From assembly GCA_014058105.1 (NCBI GenBank), contig JACGCM010002893.1, positions 558,001 through 622,000 on the forward strand: a stretch of 64,000 bases of DNA, in the 5' to 3' direction. Below, piece by piece: positions 43,648 through 53,779 of the stretch. The position numbers were made by a program, and so were the translations under genes. Below the pieces are notes generated by a model. The model was not told the DNA's origin, did not search any database, and worked only from the letters and a program-made list of their open reading frames with translations. How positions within the stretch are numbered: the stretch's first letter is position 1; every line of letters starts with the position of its first letter. Source of the DNA: Kingdonia uniflora (taxonomy: Eukaryota; Streptophyta; Magnoliopsida; Ranunculales; Circaeasteraceae).

Positions 43648-43740
43648 GCAGTTCTGAACCGCGGGGGACAACCAACGTCTGAGATTAGCCACGTGTCTCC
43701 ATCATAAGCGTTTAAACCATACACGCAGTTCAGAAATGCG
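43648..43740. repeat. GCAGTTCWGAACTGC palindromes, left cluster of B1
   Basis: GCAGTTCTGAACCGCG (43648) and GCAGTTCAGAAATGCG (43725), both slightly decayed. They lie 90-170 bp inside the PMD-side terminus. A further GCCGCGCGGC palindrome at about 43794 precedes the PMD start. Confidence 0.8.
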
Positions 43741-43951
43741 GGGAGTGATAACCAATTAGACAGTGCTACGTAGCTGTTTTTGATTTAAATATTGCCGCGC
43801 GGCATCAACTGCAAAGAAAAAGCCACTCCCTCCCCTCACCTACTTCATATTTTGTTCCCCAAGTTTCCCTCCAAACCATAATCACCCAAAACCAACATAT
43901 TCCCAGCCCCCACATTTTTCTACCGAATTCAACGCCATTAATAGAATAACA

Positions 43952-45153
43952 ATGTCGGGAGAGTCTAGTTTGCAACTGGGGCTATGTATATCCCAAAATA
44001 AGACGTAGTGTAAGCTCCGAAGTTAAGCGAAGGGGGAAAGAATTGGTAACCAACATGTGGTCGCTGCACCTCACGGAAAATAATCCTGCCCAAACCCTCG
44101 AGGATTTACACCAAGTTTATATTATCCCGGACAACTGGGTCCATATTTCTGCTGGATCAGAGGAAATGCCGGTAAGCTTTTTGCGTAAAATTAGTGTTAT
44201 TAACGTTGTTTGCGAAATGTTCGACAAAATGCCAGAATAAAAATTTAAAGTGTTAATGTGATTTTTTTCAGAACCGAGATCAAATACAATGTAGGGGATC
44301 ACTATATAAGGTATTGAAGTGGTACCAATGGATTACCAAGTATCCGACGTTGAAGAGGTTGGTCGACGATATGGGTTTCAAAGAGTTTTTGTCGATTAAG
44401 GTGGGAAACTCTAATAACCGCTTGATTTATGCTACCGTGAAACGATAGTGGCCTTCCACCCATACATTTCACTTCCTTTGCGGGGAACTTGGTTTTACGC
44501 CATTAGACTTCGTCATGCTAACGAACTTATTTTGTAGGATGGGTCTCGAACTCCTGTACAACGATAAGTACTCGAGGTTCGATGAAGCAGAACAAATGTT
44601 TACCATAATCATAAGCAATGATATCAGGTATGGTAACATCACTCTCACGTATTTGAAAATGTAGAAAGAGATTTTAAATCCAGAACTCAACAATTACAAC
44701 CAAGACATGGATATAGTGTATGCGAGGACATTTATTGCATATATGATGGGTAATATCTTTTTCTCAAATGCTAGCACGTCTTTTCCAACGGGTTATCTTA
44801 CATCTTTGACAGACCACCATATTATAGGTACATCAAAGTTTGACTGGGATACTCCGATCCCGGCCATTCAGGTACCACACCCGTGTCCACCTAGGTATGA
44901 TGTGGATGAGTTGTGGCATCAAAATATTAGAATGTGGTATACGACATATAAAGAGTCCAGACAATACGTTGAACGTACAGAGAAGTTAGAGGAACAGGTG
45001 TGCCAGTCATAAAATATTATCAGAGTCACGGGAGAAAGACTAGCTGATATGTCTATCAACTACCAGACAGAGCCGGATGTACAATATACCTATGATGAGA
45101 GTCTCGCACGTAGTAGACGCGTCCGCCAAGCGAAGAGAGGCCATCCCACTTAG
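43952..45153 (+). pseudogene. Plant mobile domain (PMD) gene of element B1, internally deleted
   Basis: The start is the ATG at 43952 (MSGESS), 394 bp inside the left terminus. Exon 1 ends at 44171 with a GTAAGC donor after VHISAGSEEMP. Exon 2 begins at 44272 after TTTTTTTCAG. Core blocks are KWYQWITKYPTLKRLVDDMG, GNSNNRLIYATVKR, STHTFHFLCGELGFTPLDF and RTFIAYMMGNIFFSN, the PMD pattern of family B. After TPIPAIQ it jumps directly to PPRYDVDELWHQN, near the C-terminus. B2 has about 0.8 kb between these points, so a central part is deleted. It ends RQAKRGHPT-stop at 45153. There are in-frame stops near 43989, 44447 and 44662. Confidence 0.8.
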
Positions 45154-45372
45154 GCCATAAAATTTATTATGCTATGTTTAAACTACGTTTGATATACTAT
45201 GTTTTGTTCAGAACTTTGATATACTATGTTTAAACTACGTTTAATTGATTATTCATTGTCTAAAAATTATATGTTGTGATACTTGTGTTTACTTCAAATA
45301 TGTTTGTCCGTACTTGATTTTTTCAAGTATTTGAAGAAATGCCTAAAAGAAAACCACAAAAAAAAATATATA

Positions 45373-45600
45373 GAGAGGGGAACTCCAAAGATTTCATGCA
45401 GGCTTTTGCCGCCCAGTTCTGAACTGCGAGGCAAACATGGGGGACACGTGGCTCCATCTGAGTTGTCTATCTAACTTGCAATTTTGTACTGTAGGGCAAA
45501 CAGGGAAACCAGATTAAGCCACGTGTCCCCCTTGTTTGCCACGCAGTTCTGAACTGCGCGGCAAGAGCCTACATGAAATCTTTGGAGCTCCCTTCTCTAT
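45373..45600. repeat. 228-bp inverted repeat between PMD and ORF1 modules of B1
   Basis: The left arm (GAGGGGAACTCCAAAGATTT to about 45456) and the right arm (45515-45600) are near reverse complements. Each contains CAGTTCTGAACTGCG (45414 and 45544) and GGGGGACACGTGGC. The right arm is also the outer part of the ORF1 promoter block and recurs inverted at 49580-49630. Confidence 0.92.
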
Positions 45601-45894
45601 ACTTATTTTTTTTATAGTTTTCTTTTAGGTATTTCCTTAAACACAATCCCTTACCCTCTATTGTGTGTGCATCTCTTCATACTTAGTTTTTTTTTTCTCC
45701 ATTTCTTTTAGGCATTTCCTCAAACACCTCTCCATACTTAGTTGTTTTATGATCACCTCTCCATACTTAGTTATTTTATGACCTCCTTGGAAATTATCAT
45801 CACTTAGTTGTTTTACAAAAATTATCATCACTTAGTTATTTTATGACCTCCTCTCTATATTTAGTTTTTTTGGTGATCAAAACCCTTATATATT

Positions 45895-46150
45895 TTTGGG
45901 CAAACTTGTTGACCAAGTAGCTCAACAACTAGTTTTTGGGGCAAAACAATTAGTTTTTGGGACAAACTTGTTAGCCAAGTAGCTCAACGACTAGTTTTTT
46001 GTGTAAACTTGTTGACCAAGTAGCTTAACGGTTAGTTTTTTGTGCAAACATGTTGACCAAGTAGCTCAACAGCTCATTTTTATTATCTATAAAGGTCATT
46101 CATCTTCTGCACTTTATGCTATTAATCTCTACACTCTCCTCCCTCCTTAG
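45895..46150 (+). promoter_or_regulatory. ORF1 promoter of B1 with about 43-bp tandem repeats and TATA box
   Basis: Four tandem units of roughly 43 bp (CAAACTTGTTGACCAAGTAG, then CTCAACGACTAGTTTTT) are followed by TATAAA at 46088-46093, about 80 bp before the ATG, and TCATTCATCTTCT. The same block in inverted orientation precedes the transposase (49357-49560). ORF1 and transposase therefore share promoter sequence. Confidence 0.7.
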
Positions 46151-46168
46151 CTTATAAACAAAACCACC

Positions 46169-47730
46169 ATGTCATCCTCAAGCTCCCAATCTAATTCTCA
46201 AAACCACTCTTAATCCTTTAATACAAACCAATAGGATAACTTATTTTCGGCTCAATTCGACGTATTTGATTCGTTACAAATGCCTAACTCTTCCCAATAT
46301 CGGGATCACCATATTCGATAACTATTCCCGCCACCCGATATTCATTTTTAATCTCAACTCTATCCCCAAAGTACCAATTATAACCCTTATTACCAAATCC
46401 AAGAATATTATCCTCAATTTGATACTCATACGGGCTCGTACTCTCAACCAGGGAATTCATATTTTTCTTTTCAAATTGATTTAATCGGTGGAAGTTCGAG
46501 TACCATGCCGATGAGAGGTACATGGGGTTTAAATAATTTAAACCTCAATACATCACCGGTTGTATCTCCGATTGTCAATCCGATTCTCACGAGAAGTAAT
46601 ACGCACGGAAAGGCGAAGCCTAAAAGAAAGACGGCACCAACACCTATTTGTAGTTGAGGATGTAGTTGAGGTTAAGGATAAAGTTGATGACGATAAAGAA
46701 AGATACAAGAACTCCAAAAATTGGGCGTCCAATGATTTCGTGAATCTCGCATGTATTTTGCCCCAAGTCTCTCAAAACCTCGCTACCACGAACAACCAAA
46801 AAGCTGTTACATTTTGGTTCAAGGTGCGTGACCAATTCAACTCATTTTATAATAATCAATCGATCTTGCGATCATACAACAGTGTCAATTACGCGTATAA
46901 GGGGTGGCTCAATAAGGATTGATCGATCTTCAGAGGCATCATTCAAGATCTTGAAAGCCGATATTTTACCGGTATTGGATCAGGCGACGTTATAAGTATT
47001 TAATTTTTTTTCTCATTTCATTAATTTTACTAGGTTAATCGTACTCATAAGAATTTGAAATTTGATTTCTAGGTTGGTATGGCATGAGAGACCTTCGAAA
47101 AAATACAAAAAAAAATCATTTTAATTTCGGGAAGCTTACAAAGTTTTGGAGCAATGCCCAAAATTGTCACAAATTCATCACATCGGGCAACCCGACCGCA
47201 ACGTCGCTAGGAAGTCAAATTTTAGCGATAGCCCGGGCAACTCCACCAACACCGAACCCTCTACACCTACTTTCAACACTCCAATGTCATAGTTCTGAAT
47301 GATTCTACCGACATGAATGTACCACTATATGCTTACGGGGAAGTACGACCAGACGGTAAAAAAAAATGCAAGGCAAAAGAAGCGACAAAGTCAAATATAG
47401 GTATTGGAGGAAGAAGATGCTTGAAACGACGACAAACATGATGGCGGCATGGAATAAGAGAGATGAGAAGAAGAAAGAGGAAAAAGAAGCTAGATCTAGA
47501 GTACGAGAGGAACAAAAGTTAGTTAGAGAGGCAGAGATTCAAATGAGGCGTGAAGTGGAGCTAACTAGAAAAGAAGCCATCGAAGAGAAAAAAATTGGTT
47601 AAAGTGATGATAACGAACAAAACTAACCTATTACCGGCACAAAAGCATTGAACGAAGAAGCAAATTAAACTTTATTTTAAGAAGTTAAAAAGAACAATGT
47701 CCAAGTGATGACGACGTTTTTAGTGATTAA
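46169..47730 (+). pseudogene. Harbinger ORF1 (trihelix/Myb-like) of B1, degenerate
   Basis: It starts MSSSSSQSNSQNHS at 46169. The N-terminal half is Gln/Asn/Tyr-rich (QDHHIR to YYQIQEYYPQFD). The trihelix-like domain spans about 46700-46990: NWASNDFVNLACILPQVSQN, then FWFKVRDQFNSFYNNQSI and IFRGIIQDLESRYFTGIGS. The C-terminal part is a Lys/Glu/Arg-rich coiled coil (MAAWNKRDEKKKEEKEAR, then EEQKLVREAEIQMRREVELT), ending SDDDVFSD-stop at 47730. Several frameshifts and stops. Layout and composition match ORF1 of B2. Confidence 0.75.
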
Positions 47731-47942
47731 GATTGATATAATCCTTAACGTTAATAGTAGTTCTTAAGTTCTATGTTATGGTTTATTTGAATAAAATTGT
47801 TATCAATCATTTTATTTTGCAAAACATATTTCAATCAAGTAGAAAAAATATATTACAACTTCAACATAAAACTACAAACTTCAAAATAAAATACATTACT
47901 TTAGAAAATAAAAAAACAATCTTCATGTAGAGAAACTCTACA

Positions 47943-49278
47943 TTACTCCGCCCCTTTTTGATTCCACAAATGCGCGACAAGTTCATTTCGTAATTGAAAA
48001 TAAACACCTTCATTTCTAATTTCATGAATCTTTTCGATGTACTATGCCATAGTGTTGAGAGCGTGTGCTGGATGTAATGTCTCATCCCAAGTATCCAGCA
48101 ATTTTCTAAACTTGGGATCAATATCCAATTGCCGGATGTAAGTATTACGTTTATCTTCGACGATCATGTTGTGCATGATTATGCATGCGTACATAACATT
48201 TCCAAGATCACTAGGCTTCCAAAATTGCGTACTGTGTGCCAATATTTTAAACCTAGCTTGTAATACCCTAAAAGCCCGCTCTACGTGCATCTTTGTAAAA
48301 TATCTTTGGGCATCGCTCGACGGATTTCTTATGGTTTGAACAATTGCTTTCCATTTTAGATCATCTGCTAAATAATACCCCATAATGTGTGGGACCGTGC
48401 CTATATTATAATTGCATGGCGGTGCAACTCCATTAGACAAGTTGTTGAAAAGCCACCCTTGATGCAAGACGTCCACGTCGTTGCTAAAACTGAGCACCCC
48501 AAAGAATGCGTGCCATATCCAAAGATCTTACGATGCAACTACTTTAAAATTACAGTTGGATGCTTTTATACCCAGTATATTATCCTACCCACCCGGTAGG
48601 ACAATTCTACAATTTCCAATACATACAATTTAAGTTACCTAACATCCCTGGGAAGCCTCGTGATCCATTCACTTCTGACAACCGTAATATATCATTTTTA
48701 TCAGGAGATCTAAGGTATTGAGCTTTGAATTATGTTATAATTATTTTACAAAATTCTTTCAAACACAAATTACCCATAGACTCCCCAATCCGAACGTATT
48801 CGTCTTGGGCGTCTGCGCTCGCATCGTAACATAACATGCGAAGTGCACACGTTATCTTTTGGTGCGATGATAAGCCCATCATTTTAGCGGCATTTTCTTT
48901 TTGAACAAAATAGGTAATCAAATAAATAACTTGATCATGAATACGTTGATGCACACCTTCGCTCATACGGAATCGACGACAAAATGGGATGTCATTGAAA
49001 ACTTGGTTGGAACCAAAATAATCCAGATTAAGACTAAACTCACCCAATTTATGATCACACACTTTCCGCTTGTCAATCCTTCCCATTTTACTACCCCCCC
49101 CCCCCCCCCCCCGCCTCCATGATCTTTTTGCCTTTTGTTCTATTTCTTCTGCTTCTCCCATCTCAATGAGAACCGTGCTATACTCATGCATCATCATAAT
49201 TTCATATTGGAAGAGCTCTTCGGTTCCGTACGAGGATGAAGACGACGATGACAAGGATGAGAGTAATAGGTCAGACAT
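47943..49278 (-). pseudogene. Harbinger DDE transposase of B1, catalytic Asp changed to Asn
   Basis: It starts MSDLLLSSLSSSSSSS at 49278. A Ser-rich head is followed by a poly-Gly run coded by an 18-bp G/C tract at 49096-49113, then KMGRIDKRKVCDHKLGEF. The first catalytic Asp is replaced: LGNLNCMYW, coded AAT at about 48622, against SLDCMYW in B2. The second Asp (NDVDVLHQG) and the Glu (VERAFRVLQ) remain. In-frame stops at 48730-48732 (ITxFKAQYL) and 48580-48582 (WVGxYTGY) occur at the same codons in B2. Another TAG is at about 48604. It ends HLWNQKGAE-stop at 47943 and converges on ORF1. Confidence 0.88.
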
Positions 49279-49289
49279 GATTAATCTAA

Positions 49290-49600
49290 ATTAATAACTA
49301 GAGAATGAAGTAGAGTATAAAATAGTAAGAGAATAGAGTGTAGTGGATGAATGGCTTTTATAGATGAAAAAACTAGCCGTTGAGCTTTCTTGTTAAACAA
49401 GTTTATGAAATAAGCTAGCCGTCGAGCTGCTTGTCAAATAAGTTTGCCCAAAAATAGAGAAGTTGAGCTTCTTGTCTAACAAACTTGCCAAAAAAACTGG
49501 CCGTTGAGTTTCTTGTCAAGCAAGTTTATTCATGGATATAACCATTTTGATCACCAAAATAACTAAGTATAGAGAGGGGAACAAAGAGGATTTCATGCAG
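49290..49600 (-). promoter_or_regulatory. Transposase promoter of B1, inverted copy of the ORF1 promoter
   Basis: Read on the minus strand, four roughly 43-bp units (AACTTGTTTGACAAGAAGCTC-like, then AACGGCTAGTTTTT) lead to TATAAA (49362-49357), 79 bp before the ATG, and the TTCATCTATAAAAGCCATTCATC context. It is homologous to 45895-46150. Confidence 0.7.
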
Positions 49601-49609
49601 GACCTAGCC

Positions 49610-49860
49610 GTGCAGTTCAGAACTGTGCGTCATGAACTAGCCATTGCAAACTACGTTTAAACCACAACCATTCACATGTCTCCATCATAAGCGTATATAT
49701 ACCCCGCAGTTCAGAACTGCAGGGAATGAGAGCCACTTGAATCTTGATAAGTGTCATCATGTAATTAGTTTATAGCCTACGCGCAGTTCAAAACTGTAGG
49801 GCATCAATCCACCAAAAATCTACCCTGAGGGTGGTGAGACCACCCTCAAGGTGGGTTTTA
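49610..49860. repeat. GCAGTTCWGAACTGC and CCACCCTSAGGGTGG palindromes, right cluster of B1
   Basis: GTGCAGTTCAGAACTGTGC (49610), CCGCAGTTCAGAACTGCAGG (49703) and GCGCAGTTCAAAACTGTAGG (49781) are spaced about 80-90 bp apart. CCACCCTCAAGGTGG-type palindromes follow at 49818-49856. The B2 left end has the same two palindrome types at matching positions. Confidence 0.85.
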
Positions 49861-50159
49861 CGTATATAGCTCAGTAGATTCACCTATATGTTGTGGGTGG
49901 ATTGGTGATCAAACAAGGTGAAGGATGGTTTTTACCTTGTCATGCCATCCTTCACCTAGCTGCTGGCCATGCTCTCACTTCAAAGATAAGAGTTCAAGTT
50001 TCACCGAATACCTTATGATTGCCCGAATCGGACTGACCTACAATTTGACCAAATCGTCCTTACTGTTATGAGCTTGAGCTTTTATTAACTATTTTATCCT
50101 TTGATCCATATGTTCTTGTGTGACGTATTGATGAGGGGTTGGAACTGTTTGGCGTGTAG

Positions 50160-50700
50160 GTCATGGATTATGATTGTCGCTTCCCTCGCTCAAATATTCA
50201 TGAACTGACACCCTAGATGGAGGTCGAGGATCGTCCTCCAGTCATTTGGAGTGTCCGCGTCCCCAACTAATTTTGGATTGACCTTCTCGTTCCAAATGAA
50301 TTGAGGCTTTCGGTATCTGATGGTCATTACGGTTGTTCCTGGAAGCTCATTTGCTAGTGGCTCCTCTAGGTTCCAACCTGTTTCGCGCTAAAATCTTGGA
50401 AGTTTTGAGTATGGCCTCACGTTCCCTGGGAGCTTAACCCTGTTGATTGTCTTGCAGAGCCTTCAAGGCAGTCTGTAGTGTTTTCATATGTTCTTCATGT
50501 CGATTAAACTCCAATTGTCGAGCTCGACGCTCTTCTTCGAGTTCCTATTCATGAAGCTCTCGGTCATGTATAAACTGACGTTCGAGTTCATTGTGTTTCT
50601 TTGTTTCGGCGTTAAGGTTCGCCCTTAGCTCTACTAGTTGGTCGGGTTCTGTGGATTGCTCTTGGAGAATCACTGAAGCTGGTCATTTAGGATTCACCAT
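50160..50700 (-). pseudogene. Gypsy gag N-terminal fragment
   Basis: The frame starts at the ATG at 50700 and reads SVILQEQSTEPDQLVELRAN, then LNAETKKHNELERQFIHDRE and EEERRARQLEFNRHEEHMKT. This is an acidic and basic coiled coil like the gag start of plant Gypsy elements. A primer-binding site lies upstream at about 50815-50798. It breaks off near the B1 right end, so B1 or a deletion truncated the element. The stretch 49975-50159 shows nothing else. Confidence 0.6.
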
Positions 50701-50816
50701 GACTAAATATTGATCTTAGAGTAACTGTCTACCTTAGGATTTTGTGGAAATGTCTTCTTTCCAACAGACGAGGCCAAATGGCCTAATTTTGTAGCTCGAA
50801 TGGCTCTTACACCAAA

Positions 50817-53337
50817 TGTACCTGTGACTCAAATATAAGAACAAAAAATATAAATTGACACATGTCACGCCTCAAAATCAAATAATCGGTAAGCTTGACC
50901 AATTACTAGATTTGAAGCTGTGCAGGTCGGGGAATTCACAGATTTACCCCACGAACAATCGAGTCATAGACAAGTTCAGGTTCAGTCATTCACTTAAAGC
51001 AATAATCATCAGAGTAAAGAAATAATAATAAAGCAGAAGCAAAAGATATATATACATATCAGACTAAAATCAGAATATAATATCTCAAATAAAGTACAAC
51101 AACATATGCTGATGTCAAACTAAAGAAAATCTGCAGCGGCAAAACTAGCTCCAATCAGGCTGAAGATCACAGCAATCCAAGTTACTCAACCTCTGAAAGG
51201 GGGGAACAATGCGAGAGTGAGCAAAACCACGACTTACTAATACCCAATAAGTCTAAACAACCCAATAATATAACAAGTGCAGAGAAGAGGGTGGGGTGAA
51301 TGAGATAGAGAAAGTTTAAAGTAAAAGAATAGTAAACTAAGTGATTATGATCCAGATAATAGAGTTATAAGAACAGAAGAATAGAGATAGGAGTTTAGAG
51401 AAAAGAAATAGTGACAAAGAATAATGATATGCGATGATGATATGATATGACATGATGAACTGGGATAATCTCACAATTATCCCAAATGCTGAATGCTATG
51501 ATATACTCTATTATAGTCCTAATGTTGAATGATTTGATGTTTTTAAAACGTGTTACAATCCTATTATAATATTGGTTGATCAACCGCTAACATGTTTATC
51601 TTAAAGAGATCTATTAAGGGGATACAATCGGTACAATTTTTGTCAAGCTCGACCAAACAAGTGGATACTCACTTGATCAAAGTGTTCCGGGCATTTTAAC
51701 CCACGGAGCCAACGTCCGAACTGTATTTTCATTCCAAGAAATTTTAACCTCACCGAGGATAAGTCTAGCACCAGATTCAAACTGTCTCATACCTTCCCAC
51801 ACTTCCGGATAGGTATTAAAGATATGATAATGTTCACAGCCAGTTCTTCACCTACTATTTTAACCTGATTTAGGACTCCTGCGATCCTATCAGAGGTCAA
51901 CCGATGTAGAGCTATATTATGTATCCGATCTCGTTAAGTTAAAAGAGTTTTACATGATTTAAAAGATGCAACAGATCCCAAGGATCAAAATACAATAGCC
52001 GTAAACCCGACATCACACATAAGACGACCACCTGCATAAGAGCGTGGCAAACAATCCTAACAATAGAATGAACAATGACCGGGTTGCACCATCTAAACCT
52101 AGATGAGACAGCAACCTAACCGTCACCACAACTAACCAACATCAGTCTCTAGAAGACCAAAACCAACAACAAGAAATACAGCTATGAGAAATACCCCATT
52201 AATAGCTTCTAACTAAACCCAAAGTCCAATACAAACTACAACCCAAGCTAACAGACTAACTAACATATATGTTAACAATTTACTAAGAAAAATATATTAA
52301 TAGACCCTAACTAAATCGCATGCACCTCTCTACACAGAGTACTACTCTAATCAACATCTATTAACTAGTAGAGGAATTTAGAAATGAAGGGGAAACTCGC
52401 TTGATAATAATCCCGAGTCCTGACGAGACTAAAACCGAAATTCCAAAACCCAGAATCAGCGATTCGGCTAACAGAACATAGGGTAAGCTACAGTAGACAA
52501 ACGCAACAACAATTAAACAAACAAATACAGGAAACCAATTAATAATCCAAACCCTAGAAATCAACCCAACCACAAACCCTAAAAATCAAAACCAATAACA
52601 CAGGGAGGAGAGGGAAAATACTCACCGAAGGAATTGGCGAGGAATCGACCCAACAACAGCCACCAATCTCAAGGAAGAGCAAGGATTAAGTGAGGGAGAG
52701 GGTTAAGTAGAGAGAGAGGGGGAGAGAAAATTGAGAGAGAGAAATAAAATGAAAAATACAACCAAAATGAAGAAAATAACTGCCAGACTCGTTCGAACGA
52801 AAAGGAGGTCGTTCGAACGAGAAGGATAAGAAGGTAAAAATTCCAGGGAGGTACCTTAATCCTTCGAACGAAAAAAGGTCGTGCGAATGGACAAGGAAGT
52901 CGTCTGAATGGACCTAGAAGTCGTTCAAACGACTTAGAGATCTTGGGCCAAGTTCTAGGAGATTAGTCGACTCGTTCGAACGAAGATGAATGCCGTTCGA
53001 ATGACTACTGGAAAATTTCAAAATTCTCCCAGAATTACACGAACACCCAAACACAGAACAACCCACACACAGATACCACAACAACACCACCAACAACACC
53101 ACAACAACACTAACTCAACCATGGGTCCTCGAACACAAAACACAACCACCTCCTCATAATAACCACCGAAACACCGAAAACGCCAAAAATGAATCTAACT
53201 CCAAAACTTGCCCAAAAGGAATAAAAAGGATGCACAAGGGATAAAAAGGGATGTACGGAATATGCAAGAACTTAATGGATAGGAATATGCAGAAAAGGAA
53301 TAATATACTAATAAAAAAAATACGAGTCACTACAACA
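50817..53337 (-). mobile_element. Long LTR (about 2.5 kb) of a truncated Gypsy element
   Basis: On the minus strand it starts TGTTGTAGTGACTCG (53337) and ends GAGTCACAGGTACA (50817). It is followed by TTTGGTGTAAGAGCCATT, a decayed initiator-Met primer-binding site, and then gag. No 3' LTR is present, so only the 5' LTR and the start of gag survive. No coding frame is recognised inside. An array of GTTCGAAC palindromes lies near the promoter end (52788-53005). Confidence 0.6.
52788..53005. repeat. Array of CGTTCGAACGA palindromes inside the Gypsy LTR
   Basis: About nine units of CGTTCGAACGA or decayed forms, in unequal spacing. CTTGGGCCAAGTTCTAGGAG follows a GTCGTTCAAACGACTT unit, which parallels GTCGTTCGAAC-ACTT plus TGGGCCAAATTCCAGAGAG at 3160-3207 in element A1. 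Confidence 0.8.
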
Positions 53338-53339
53338 CA

Positions 53340-53765
53340 TGTGATTAGCGTGAAAACCTCTGAATAAGTAAAAACCGCAACCTCAGTCTAAGGGTTTAGT
53401 AAAAGAGTTTTATTGCTTTAGATTGATATCTATAGATTTTAACTTTAGATCATTTTAGCCGAAAAAACTTGGTCCCCTTTCTCCTATGTATCTTGCTCCT
53501 TATATAGACCTTATTGTCAGTTTGTTTTTGTGTGTAAGCACGTTCTCCTGAAATGGGGGAAAGTGGGAGTTGCTCATGTAACCGTCAATTCATAAGAGAC
53601 AGGTCTCCTTGACTTGTTTTGTTTCATCTAGAGTGATCGAGCCACGTTCTTCTTCAGTTCATGGTCCAGGTTTATTGTTGATAGCGTGTATGTCACGTGT
53701 ATGTTGCATGAGTCAGGCATGGTACTAGTTTGATGTTATCCAAGCTTGAGGGATAGGTCCCTACA
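53340..53765 (-). repeat. LTR of a second retrotransposon (426 bp)
   Basis: On the minus strand a purine tract AGAGGGGGCGAT (53777-53766) precedes TGTAGGGACCTATCCC. The LTR ends GCTAATCACA at about 53340, two bases from the Gypsy LTR. Internal sequence would lie to the right (53780-55052). It has a 110-codon minus frame at 54085-54417 that I cannot assign and no recognisable pol. Confidence 0.5.
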
Positions 53766-53779
53766 ATCGCCCCCTCTTA

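Larger units (their letters stand above)
43558..49974. mobile_element. PIF/Harbinger-type element B1 carrying a PMD gene (6417 bp)
   Basis: Termini are GAGCATGGCCATCACTAGG on the left and, inverted, GAGCATGGCCAGCAGCTAGG on the right. Flanking triplets are GCA (left) and TCA (right), so a perfect target duplication is no longer visible. Gene order from the left is PMD (plus), ORF1 (plus), transposase (minus). This is the same as B2 reversed and unlike family A. GCAGTTCWGAACTGC palindromes lie at the left end, between PMD and ORF1, and at the right end. Confidence 0.85.

Noticed and set aside
45895..46080. CRISPR-like array of about 43-bp repeats
   Set aside because: Units are adjacent with no unique spacers, differ from one another, and sit upstream of a TATA box in a plant transposon.
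49096..49113. Poly-G run in the B1 transposase as a programmed frameshift site
   Set aside because: The frame is already open through it as poly-Gly, B2 has a shorter Arg/Gly coding stretch there, and homopolymers are prone to sequencing error.
52788..53005. Heat-shock element arrays (nGAAnnTTCn)
   Set aside because: The units centre on TTCGAA with irregular spacing and lack the alternating GAA/TTC pentamer phase needed for heat-shock factor binding.
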